This document shows positions 1 through 5,582 of a stretch of 7,608 nt of DNA, piece after piece (positions within the stretch are counted from its first letter, which is position 1; every line of letters begins with the position of its first letter). Source of the DNA: an uncultured Clostridia bacterium (GTDB lineage Bacteria; Bacillota; Clostridia; Oscillospirales; Acutalibacteraceae). The translations under genes were made by a program, and so were the position numbers. The notes under the pieces are model-generated. The model saw nothing but the letters and a program-made list of their open reading frames with translations, was not told the DNA's origin and did no database searches. The stretch covers positions 1 through 7,608 of the forward strand of contig CANQSG010000100.1 in NCBI GenBank assembly GCA_947626485.1, read 5' to 3'.

Positions 1-424
1 CCTGCTCGCCGCCCTTGCCGCGCTGCTCGCCCTGCATTTTTGCACGGCGCGCGCCGGTGCGCGCCCGAAGCGTGACGCGCTCACGCCGCAGCAGCGCGAG
101 GCGTTTTTACAGCAGCTCGGCTTTGCGGTCTCGGAGGCCGACGCGCAGGTGCGCACCCTGACGATCCCCGAGACCTTCAACGACGTCTACGCGGCCTATA
201 ACGCGCTGCAACGGGAGGCGGGCTACGACCTGACGCCCTACCGCGGCAAAACCGTCACCCAATACACCTATCCCGTCCCGTCCGCGTCTGAAGAGAGAGA
301 CGTGCACCTGCTCGTCCTCGACGGCGCGGTCATCGGCGGCGACGTCTGTTCGCCGGCGCTCGACGGGTCGATGGCGCCGCTTTGTCGGCAGGAGGGAACC
401 GATGGCAACCCAACGCCTGGATAA
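1..424 (+). CDS. DUF4830-like exported/anchored protein (5' end missing)
   Basis: The reading frame enters from the left edge (first full codon at 2) and stops at TAA 422-424, giving 140 visible residues. The first 12 or so visible residues are Leu/Ala-rich, which fits the end of a signal peptide or an N-terminal membrane anchor, so the rest is probably outside the membrane. The body resembles the DUF4830 family of Firmicutes: an IPETFNDVYAAYNALQ stretch, then GYDLTPYRGKTV, YTYPV and a C-terminal VIGGDVCSPALDG motif. I recognise these from memory of the family; its function is unknown. An internal ATG at 149 is not the start, because the family-like sequence begins well before it. The last 23 bases overlap the next gene, whose ribosome binding site lies inside this coding region, so the two are probably co-transcribed. 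The final residues after the GGDVCS region look like a non-conserved tail. Confidence 0.75.
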   Translation, partial: LLAALAALLALHFCTARAGARPKRDALTPQQREAFLQQLGFAVSEADAQVRTLTIPETFNDVYAAYNALQREAGYDLTPYRGKTVTQYTYPVPSASEERDVHLLVLDGAVIGGDVCSPALDGSMAPLCRQEGTDGNPTPG

Positions 425-1127
425 ATTCCTCGCCACGCAGGGCGGCCTGACCCGCTCCGCCGCCAAACAGGCCATCCGCGCCGGACAGGCCCTCGTCGAC
501 GGCGACCCGGCGCGCGACCCGGCGCAGAAGATTGACCCGCTGATACAGGAGATCATCCTCGACGGCGCGCAGGTCGTCTACCGCGAATTTTTGTATCTGA
601 TGCTTCACAAGCCCGCCGGCGTCCTGACCGCGACGACCGACCGCACCCGGCAGACGGTGCTCGACCTCGTCCCGCCGCCCCTTCGCCGCCCCGGCCTGTC
701 TCCCGTCGGACGGCTCGACCGGGACACCACCGGCCTGCTGCTGCTCACCGACGACGGCGATTTCGCCCACCGCCTGATCTCGCCGAAAAGCGGCGTCGAA
801 AAATGCTACCTCGCCACCGTCGACGCCGACCTCGACGCGTCGCAGCCCGCCCGCTTCGCTGCAGGCGTCACGCTGGCGGACGGCACCCGCTGCCGTCCTT
901 CGAGGCTCGAGATCGTCTCGCCCCGCCTTGCGCGCATCACGGTCTGCGAAGGGAAGTACCACCAGATCAAACGCATGCTCGGCGCCGTCGGCTACGGGGT
1001 TGACGCGCTGCACCGAATCCGCGTCGGCGGCCTCGAATTGCCGCCCGATCTCGCCCCCGGAAGCTGTCGTCTGCTGACGGAAAAAGACCGAAAAAATGCG
1101 GAAAAACCGGGCTTTTATGAATTTTAG
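402..1127 (+). CDS. rsuA: RsuA-type 16S rRNA pseudouridine synthase
   Basis: This 241-residue cytoplasmic enzyme should convert a uridine of 16S rRNA to pseudouridine (U516 by analogy with E. coli RsuA). Residues 1-50 form an S4 RNA-binding domain (QRLDKFLATQGGLTRSAAKQAI). The catalytic domain follows from about residue 63: LMLHKPAGVLTAT, then GRLDRDTTGLLLLTDDG with the catalytic aspartate at D106, and the late EGKYHQIKRML motif at 183-193. The SPKSGVEKCYLATV stretch after the active site is closer to RsuA than to RluB. Length is normal for the family. The ATG at 402 is preceded by GGAGG at 391-395 with a 6-base gap. The start lies inside the end of the upstream gene (23-base overlap), which suggests translational coupling. 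The substrate site is inferred from the family; RluE/RluF-like activity on 23S rRNA is a less likely alternative. Confidence 0.9.
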   Translation: MATQRLDKFLATQGGLTRSAAKQAIRAGQALVDGDPARDPAQKIDPLIQEIILDGAQVVYREFLYLMLHKPAGVLTATTDRTRQTVLDLVPPPLRRPGLSPVGRLDRDTTGLLLLTDDGDFAHRLISPKSGVEKCYLATVDADLDASQPARFAAGVTLADGTRCRPSRLEIVSPRLARITVCEGKYHQIKRMLGAVGYGVDALHRIRVGGLELPPDLAPGSCRLLTEKDRKNAEKPGFYEF

Positions 1128-1247
1128 ACAATTCAAAAAACAGAAGTTTGGATATTTACATTATAGTAATTTCGGGCGAGGTTTGTTATAATAGGAAACA
1201 CCGATAATGGCTTTTTGCTGTGTTCGAAATTAGGAGGTTCATGTACT
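1128..1247 (+). promoter_or_regulatory. Intergenic region with extended -10 promoter for the MsmX-type gene
   Basis: This AT-rich gap contains a perfect TATAAT at 1187-1192 preceded by TG with one base between (TGTTATAAT, 1184-1192), i.e. an extended -10 element. At the normal 16-18 base spacing I see no good -35 hexamer (TAGTAA at 1164-1169 is poor). A TTTACA at 1155-1160 is 26 bases away, too far to pair. The extended -10 can compensate for a missing -35 in Firmicutes sigma-A promoters. The predicted transcript start is about 1199, giving a leader of roughly 50 bases. No convincing terminator follows the rsuA-type gene, so read-through from upstream is also possible. I see no clear CcpA-type operator here. 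Confidence 0.65.
1232..1237 (+). promoter_or_regulatory. Ribosome binding site AGGAGG that fixes the start at 1248
   Basis: A perfect AGGAGG lies 10 bases before ATG 1248-1250. The frame stays open back to a TTG at 1215, but this binding site would then fall inside the coding region and the added residues (LCSKLGGSCT) do not resemble the start of MsmX/UgpC proteins. The ATG at 1241 is out of frame. Confidence 0.85.
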
Positions 1248-2390
1248 ATGGCAGGATTATCTCTTCGCGGCGTCTACAAAAAATACCCCGGCGGCGTGAC
1301 CGCGGTTTCCGACTTCAATCTGGAAATCAAAGACAAGGAATTCATCATTCTCGTCGGCCCTTCCGGCTGCGGTAAATCTACGACGCTTCGTATGGTTGCC
1401 GGCCTGGAAGAAATCACCGACGGCGAGATCTACATCGGCGACCGTCTCGTGAACGACGTCGCGCCGAAGGATCGCGATATTGCCATGGTGTTCCAGAACT
1501 ATGCGCTGTATCCGCACATGACGGTCTTCGATAATATGGCGTTCGGCCTGAAGCTGCGCAAGACCCCGAAGGACGAGATCCGCCGCCGCGTCGAAGAGGC
1601 CGCCCGCATCCTCGACATTTCGCACCTGCTCGAGCGCAAGCCGAAGGCGTTGTCCGGCGGTCAGCGGCAGCGTGTCGCCCTGGGGCGTGCCATCGTCCGC
1701 GAACCGAAGGTCTTCCTGCTCGACGAACCGCTCTCCAACTTGGATGCGAAGCTGCGCGCCCAGATGCGTACCGAGATCTCCAAGCTGCATCAGCGCCTCG
1801 GCACCACGTTTATCTACGTTACCCACGACCAGACCGAAGCTATGACGATGGGTACCCGTATCGTCGTCATGAAGGACGGCTTCATTCAGCAGGTCGACAC
1901 GCCGCAGAAACTCTATGAGCTGCCCTGCAACCTCTTCGTCGCTGGCTTCATCGGCTCGCCGCAGATGAACTTCATCGAGGCGAAGCTCCTGCGCGAGGGC
2001 GACACCTTCTTTGTCGAATTCGGCTCGGAGGACACCAAGACCCGCGCCGGCGTCAAATACAAAATCAGACTGCCCGAGTCGAAGAACAAGAATGACGCCC
2101 TCGTTCCTTACGTCGACAAGGAAGTCATCATGGGCATCCGTCCGGAGCACGTGCATGACGAGGCCAACTTCCTTTCTTCGATGCCCGACGGTATCGTCGA
2201 GGCCAACGTCGAGGTCACCGAGCTCATGGGCGCCGAGACCTATCTGTATATGAACTGCGAAGGTCAGAGCATCAATGCGCGCGTCGATCCCTCCTCGACC
2301 GCTAAGCCGGGCGACAAGATCCAGATCACGATCGACCCGTCCAAAATCCACATCTTTGATAAGGAAACCGAAGTCACGATTTGCAACTGA
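1248..2390 (+). CDS. msmX: MsmX/UgpC-type sugar ABC importer ATPase
   Basis: This 380-residue cytoplasmic ATPase powers carbohydrate ABC importers of the CUT1 type by docking to separate permease subunits. The nucleotide-binding domain shows Walker A GPSGCGKST (37-45), Q-loop Q83, signature LSGGQRQR (135-142), Walker B VFLLDEP (155-161), D-loop SNLD (163-166) and switch histidine H193. The C-terminal third (from about 235) is the TOBE/OB regulatory extension of the MalK/UgpC family, with the conserved MGIRPEHV stretch at 295-302. No permease or binding-protein gene lies beside it. It also sits between its own promoter and a terminator. This suits a shared ATPase serving several importers, as MsmX does in Bacillus subtilis; that role is inferred. 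Arginine is often CGT here, whereas neighbouring genes use CGC almost throughout, which hints at high expression. Databases often label this family ugpC; glycerol-3-phosphate specificity should not be assumed. Confidence 0.9.
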   Translation: MAGLSLRGVYKKYPGGVTAVSDFNLEIKDKEFIILVGPSGCGKSTTLRMVAGLEEITDGEIYIGDRLVNDVAPKDRDIAMVFQNYALYPHMTVFDNMAFGLKLRKTPKDEIRRRVEEAARILDISHLLERKPKALSGGQRQRVALGRAIVREPKVFLLDEPLSNLDAKLRAQMRTEISKLHQRLGTTFIYVTHDQTEAMTMGTRIVVMKDGFIQQVDTPQKLYELPCNLFVAGFIGSPQMNFIEAKLLREGDTFFVEFGSEDTKTRAGVKYKIRLPESKNKNDALVPYVDKEVIMGIRPEHVHDEANFLSSMPDGIVEANVEVTELMGAETYLYMNCEGQSINARVDPSSTAKPGDKIQITIDPSKIHIFDKETEVTICN

Positions 2391-2401
2391 TAAATCGGTC
2401 G

Positions 2402-2430
2402 GACCCGGGCAACCCCCGGGTCTTTTTTCT
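2402..2430 (+). terminator. Strong intrinsic terminator after the MsmX-type gene
   Basis: An 8-base-pair GC-rich stem, GACCCGGG (2402-2409) with CCCGGGTC (2415-2422), closes a 5-base loop and is followed at once by TTTTTTCT (2423-2430). It begins 12 bases after the stop codon at 2390. No A-tract precedes it, so it should act on + strand transcripts only. A weaker CCCGC/GCGGG hairpin at 2447-2461 lacks a T-tract. Confidence 0.92.
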
Positions 2431-2482
2431 TATATTCGCCCATTTTCCCGCGTTTTGCGGGCGCGTTTGCCGAACGTCCGCC

Positions 2483-2510
2483 GAAAATGTAATCAAATTG
2501 TTACATTTTC
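2483..2510 (+). repeat. AT-rich inverted repeat upstream of the regulator/ftsEX promoter
   Basis: Perfect 10-base arms GAAAATGTAA (2483-2492) and TTACATTTTC (2501-2510) flank an 8-base centre. The repeat ends 10 bases before the -35 element. This size and place suit a dimeric regulator's operator. The same bases can be read as a WalR direct repeat (see the separate entry). Confidence 0.7.
2488..2504 (+). promoter_or_regulatory. Candidate WalR (YycF) box
   Basis: TGTAAT-CAAAT-TGTTAC matches the WalR consensus TGTWAH-N5-TGTWAH at every specified position. Its centre is about 60 bases before the predicted transcript start (about 2556), a position suited to activation. The downstream operon encodes FtsEX and a peptidoglycan hydrolase, the kind of genes WalRK/VicRK controls in Bacillus and Streptococcus. 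That WalR binds here is inference. Confidence 0.5.
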
Positions 2511-2520
2511 CGAAAATAGC

Positions 2521-2549
2521 TTGCAAAATCGGCGCGTTCCGTATATAAT
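2521..2549 (+). promoter_or_regulatory. Sigma-A-type promoter for the regulator-ftsEX-hydrolase operon
   Basis: The -35 TTGCAA (2521-2526, 4 of 6 matches to TTGACA) and -10 TATAAT (2544-2549, perfect) are separated by the ideal 17 bases. A start near 2556 would leave a leader of about 50 bases before the ATG at 2607. The imperfect -35 fits a promoter helped by an activator at the adjacent box. Confidence 0.85.
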
Positions 2550-2606
2550 GGAAACAGGTTTTTTGCACACGGCTGCAACGAATAAATCGGAAAGAAGAGG
2601 ATGTCA

Positions 2607-3692
2607 ATGCCAAACCGCTTATTTCAGGGAATCATTCAGCAAATGAAGGAGACGATCGACCATCTGATCGGCGTCGTCGACACAAATAACACCATCATCG
2701 CCTGCAGCGAGCTCGGCCGAATCGGGGAGACCGTCGACCTGGAAAGCCCCTCGTCCGGGCTGCATCCCGACTGCTTCGTCCGCAACAACTGCACCTACAA
2801 AGCCTTCGGCTCGGAGGAGCGCGCGGACTATTACGTCTTTGTCGAGGGCAACGACCCGCAGATCGAAACCTACTGCTCCGTCCTCGCGGTCGCCCTTTCG
2901 AATATCAAGTTCTATTACGACGAGAAATACGATCGCCGCAATTTCATCAAGAACATCATCCTCGACAATATCCTGCCGGGCGACATTTATCTGAAAGCGC
3001 GCGAGCTGCATTTTAACAGCGACGTCGCCCGCACCGTCATTTTAGTCCGCACCGTCGAGCCCAACGACATTTCGGTTTATGACGTCCTGCAAAACTTCTT
3101 CCCGGACAAGACCAAGGACTTCCTCATCAGCATCAACGAAACCGATATCGCCCTCGTCAAGGAGACCAAGCGCAACATCGAACCGCAGCACCTGCTGCAG
3201 CTCGCCGGCTCGATTGTCGACACCCTCTCCGGCGAGTTCTACACCCACGTCGTCGTCGGCATCGGCACGACCGTCTCGGGGCTCAAAGACCTCGCTCGCT
3301 CCTTCAAAGAGGCGCAGACTGCCCTCGAGGTCGGCAAGGTGTTCGACACCGAAAAGGCCATCGTCAGCTATGACAACCTCGGCATCGCCCGCCTGATTTA
3401 TCAGCTTCCGACGACGCTGTGCGAGACCTTCCTGCGCGAGATCTTCAAGCGCGGCCCGATCGAGAGCCTCGATCAGGAGACCCTCTTCACGATCCAGCGC
3501 TTCTTCGAAAACAATCTGAACGTGTCGGAGACCTCCCGCAAGCTCTTCGTCCACCGCAACACGCTGGTTTACCGCCTCGAAAAGATCAAGAAGATTACCG
3601 GCCTCGACCTGCGCGAATTTGACCATGCGATCGTCTTTAAGATCGCCCTGATGGTGAAAAAATACTTAAAGGCCAATCCGGTCAAATATTAA
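2607..3692 (+). CDS. CdaR/PucR-type helix-turn-helix regulator
   Basis: This 361-residue protein is a probable cytoplasmic transcription regulator. The C-terminal 60 residues (about 296-352) form the PucR/CdaR-type helix-turn-helix: FFENNLNVSETSRKLFVHRN followed by TLVYRLEKIKKITGLDL. The middle (about 140-250) has the look of the degenerate GGDEF-like domain found in CdaR relatives. The N-terminal part is less familiar, but YDEKYDRRNFIKNIILDNIL (104-123) is typical of a conserved clostridial subgroup. The ligand is unknown, and I do not assign sugar-diacid sensing. I choose ATG 2607 over ATG 2601: the AGAGG at 2596-2600 gives a 6-base gap to 2607 but none to 2601. It is the first gene after the promoter at 2521-2549 and lies 9 bases before ftsE in the same frame, so it is probably co-transcribed with ftsEX. 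Autoregulation through the dyad at 2483-2510 is possible but unproven. Cysteines C56 and C62 lie close together in the N-terminal domain. Confidence 0.85.
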   Translation: MPNRLFQGIIQQMKETIDHLIGVVDTNNTIIACSELGRIGETVDLESPSSGLHPDCFVRNNCTYKAFGSEERADYYVFVEGNDPQIETYCSVLAVALSNIKFYYDEKYDRRNFIKNIILDNILPGDIYLKARELHFNSDVARTVILVRTVEPNDISVYDVLQNFFPDKTKDFLISINETDIALVKETKRNIEPQHLLQLAGSIVDTLSGEFYTHVVVGIGTTVSGLKDLARSFKEAQTALEVGKVFDTEKAIVSYDNLGIARLIYQLPTTLCETFLREIFKRGPIESLDQETLFTIQRFFENNLNVSETSRKLFVHRNTLVYRLEKIKKITGLDLREFDHAIVFKIALMVKKYLKANPVKY

Positions 3693-3701
3693 GCAAAGCG
3701 A

Positions 3702-4445
3702 GTGAGAACCATTAACGAAGCCGCCTTTCTCCCGACGGATTTGCCTGTCCAGACGCCGCCGGAACCCATCATTGAATTCAAGGGCGTTTCCAAAACCTAC
3801 GTCACCGGCACACACGCCCTGCGCGACGTCAACGTCACGATCCGCCGCGGCGAATTCGTCTTCGTCGTCGGTGCCTCCGGCGCCGGAAAGAGCACCTTCA
3901 TGAAGCTCATCATGCGGGAGGAAAAAGCCAACACCGGCGATATCATCGTCAACCGCTTTTCGCTCAGCCGGATGCCGAAAAAACAGATTCCGATGCTGCG
4001 CCGCACCATGGGCATCGTCTTTCAGGATTTCCGCCTGATCGAGTCCATGACGGTCTTTGACAACGTCGCCTTCGCCATGCACGTCACCGGCGCCGGCAAC
4101 CGCGAGATTCGAAAAGAGGTCTCCCGCGTGCTCAGCCAGGTCGGTCTCGGCAACAAGGCGCGGTCAAAGCCGCTCGAGCTTTCGGGCGGCGAGCAGCAGC
4201 GCGTCGGTCTGGCGCGCGCCCTCGTCAACCGTCCCGACCTCATCATCGCGGACGAGCCCACCGGAAACGTCGACCCGAACATGTCTTACGAGATCGTCGC
4301 CCTGCTCAGCGAAATCAACCAGCGGGGAACGACCATCTTGATGGTGACGCACGATCACAACCTCGTGCGCGATTTTCATCACCGCGTCATTATGCTGGAA
4401 GACGGTCAAATCGTTGCGGATAACGCGGAAGGGGCTGTCTTATGA
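3702..4445 (+). CDS. ftsE: Cell division ATP-binding protein FtsE
   Basis: FtsE is the cytoplasmic ATPase of the FtsEX complex, which couples ATP hydrolysis to activation of peptidoglycan hydrolases outside the membrane. The 247-residue product has Walker A GASGAGKST (57-65), Q-loop Q108 in IVFQDFRLI, signature LSGGEQQR (160-167), Walker B LIIADEP (180-186) followed by TGNVDP, and switch histidine H217. The core length is typical. The start is uncertain. GTG 3702 gives about 22 extra residues, rich in Pro and acidic residues, before the IIEFKGVSKTY segment where FtsE proteins usually begin. It also lacks a good ribosome binding site. No ATG or GTG sits at the usual place, which here is ATC (3768-3770). 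It follows the regulator's TAA by 9 bases in the same frame, so re-initiation after termination is plausible. It overlaps ftsX by 4 bases (ATGA). Confidence 0.92.
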   Translation: MRTINEAAFLPTDLPVQTPPEPIIEFKGVSKTYVTGTHALRDVNVTIRRGEFVFVVGASGAGKSTFMKLIMREEKANTGDIIVNRFSLSRMPKKQIPMLRRTMGIVFQDFRLIESMTVFDNVAFAMHVTGAGNREIRKEVSRVLSQVGLGNKARSKPLELSGGEQQRVGLARALVNRPDLIIADEPTGNVDPNMSYEIVALLSEINQRGTTILMVTHDHNLVRDFHHRVIMLEDGQIVADNAEGAVL

Positions 4446-5542
4446 AGCTGCGCAGTGTCAAATACCTGACCGGGGAGGGCGTCAAAAGCATCTGGGCGAA
4501 CCGCCTGATGTCGATTGCCTCCATCGGCGTCCTCATCGCCTGCATGACCCTCATCGGCCTCGCGGTGCTCCTGACGAGCAACGTCAACCAGGCGATGAAC
4601 AATCTCGAAACCGAAAACGTGATCATGGTCTATTTCAACGACCGCAACTCCGTCCTCTACGGCGATTCCGAAACCCTCTCCTCCGCCCTCGCCGCCGCGA
4701 ACAGCTCCGGCGACGCGTCGGGCACGGCGTCGACCGCCTCCGGCAGTACATCGAGCACCGCCTCGACCACGGCGTCGAGCACCGCCTCGACCGCCGCGAC
4801 GACCGACCGGTATCAGATCCCCGAGAGCGCCTACCTCATCCACAACGAGGACGAGGCCAAGGCGGTCTGCGAGGAGATCCGCAAGCTCGACAACATCCAT
4901 AACGTCGAATTCATCTCGAGCGCGCAGGGGCTGCAAAACGCCAAGGAAACCGTCAGCGACGGGGGACTGACGACCCTGCTCGACGAGGACAACCCCATTT
5001 CGCACGGCGCGAAGGTCACGCTGACCGACCTTTCCCGCTTTGACGAGACCGTCGCGAGCATCCGCAGTGTGAAGGGCGTCGATAAGGTCTATACCGTTCG
5101 CAACCTCGCCCAGACCATCACCACGATCAAAAACGTCGTCGGCAACGCCGGCGTTTGGATCATCGCCATCCTGCTGATAATCGCGCTCGTCATCGTCTCC
5201 AACACCATCCGCGTCACGATGTACAACCGCAAGCTCGAGATCGGCATCATGAAAGCGGTCGGCGCGACGAACGCCTTTATCCGCTTCCCGTTCCTGATCG
5301 AGGGCGTCACGCTGGGGCTGATTTCCGCCCTGCTTTCCGAGGGCGTCGTCTACTTCTGCTACCGCATTGCGGCGGAAGGGCTGAAATCCCAGTTCGGCGG
5401 CGGCATGATCCGCTTTTCCGCGATGGCTTGGCAGCTGCTCGGCATCTTCGCCGTCATCGGCGTGCTCGCCGGGACGGTCGGCAGTCTCATCATGATCAGC
5501 AAATATCTTCGCAAAGAGGGCAGCGAGTTCCGCGCGATTTGA
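4442..5542 (+). CDS. ftsX: Cell division membrane protein FtsX
   Basis: FtsX is the membrane subunit that passes the FtsE ATPase cycle to a peptidoglycan hydrolase outside the cell. The 366 residues show four membrane segments at about 23-46, 237-254, 284-308 and 330-354, with a large outer loop between the first two. The conserved cytoplasmic stretch after the second segment is clear: RVTMYNRKLEIGIMKAVGAT, then FIRFPFLIEG (257-288). The protein is about 60 residues longer than a typical FtsX of about 300. The excess is an Ala/Ser/Thr-rich low-complexity insert at about 78-121 in the outer loop, partly made of a 24-base tandem repeat. The loop then resumes with RYQIPESAYLI and an EISS-like HNVEFISS stretch. 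The start ATG overlaps the ftsE stop (ATGA) and is preceded by GGAAGGGG (4427-4434) at 7 bases, so translation is tightly coupled to ftsE. The next gene is the expected hydrolase partner. Confidence 0.93.
   Translation: MKLRSVKYLTGEGVKSIWANRLMSIASIGVLIACMTLIGLAVLLTSNVNQAMNNLETENVIMVYFNDRNSVLYGDSETLSSALAAANSSGDASGTASTASGSTSSTASTTASSTASTAATTDRYQIPESAYLIHNEDEAKAVCEEIRKLDNIHNVEFISSAQGLQNAKETVSDGGLTTLLDEDNPISHGAKVTLTDLSRFDETVASIRSVKGVDKVYTVRNLAQTITTIKNVVGNAGVWIIAILLIIALVIVSNTIRVTMYNRKLEIGIMKAVGATNAFIRFPFLIEGVTLGLISALLSEGVVYFCYRIAAEGLKSQFGGGMIRFSAMAWQLLGIFAVIGVLAGTVGSLIMISKYLRKEGSEFRAI
4751..4798 (+). repeat. 24-base tandem repeat within ftsX
   Basis: Two adjacent 24-base units (4751-4774 and 4775-4798) match at 22 of 24 positions and encode SSTASTTA and SSTASTAA in the outer loop of FtsX. 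A looser copy may precede them from about 4730. The unit is a whole number of codons, so copy-number change would keep the frame. Confidence 0.85.
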
Positions 5543-5566
5543 CGCGCGACGCTGCGAGCTCAAAGG

Positions 5567-5573
5567 AAAGGAG
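5567..5573 (+). promoter_or_regulatory. Ribosome binding site AAAGGAG supporting a TTG start
   Basis: AAAGGAG lies 9 bases before TTG 5583-5585. No in-frame ATG follows until codon 29, inside the signal peptide, and starting there would delete the signal peptide, so TTG is favoured. Confidence 0.8.
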
Positions 5574-5582
5574 TCTTTCGAT

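Noticed and set aside
330..1136. Open frame on the - strand (268 codons) opposite the rsuA-type gene
   Set aside because: The + strand gene has S4 and pseudouridine synthase motifs, while the - strand product resembles nothing and is Arg/Ala/Gly-rich.
1155..1169. Short inverted repeat TTAC/GTAA and TTTACA before the MsmX-type gene
   Set aside because: Arms of only four bases are likely by chance in AT-rich sequence, and TTTACA is too far (26 bases) from the TATAAT to act as its -35.
1257..2351. Long open frame on the - strand (364 codons) opposite the MsmX-type gene
   Set aside because: It mirrors a well-supported ATPase gene, and its composition is that of a complement shadow.
2447..2461. 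Second hairpin CCCGC/GCGGG after the main terminator
   Set aside because: It has only five base pairs and no T-tract, so I do not call it a terminator.
4690..4800. Possible CRISPR or mobile-element repeat in the GC-rich repeated stretch
   Set aside because: The repeat is a tandem in-frame coding repeat within ftsX with no spacers, terminal repeats or transposase.
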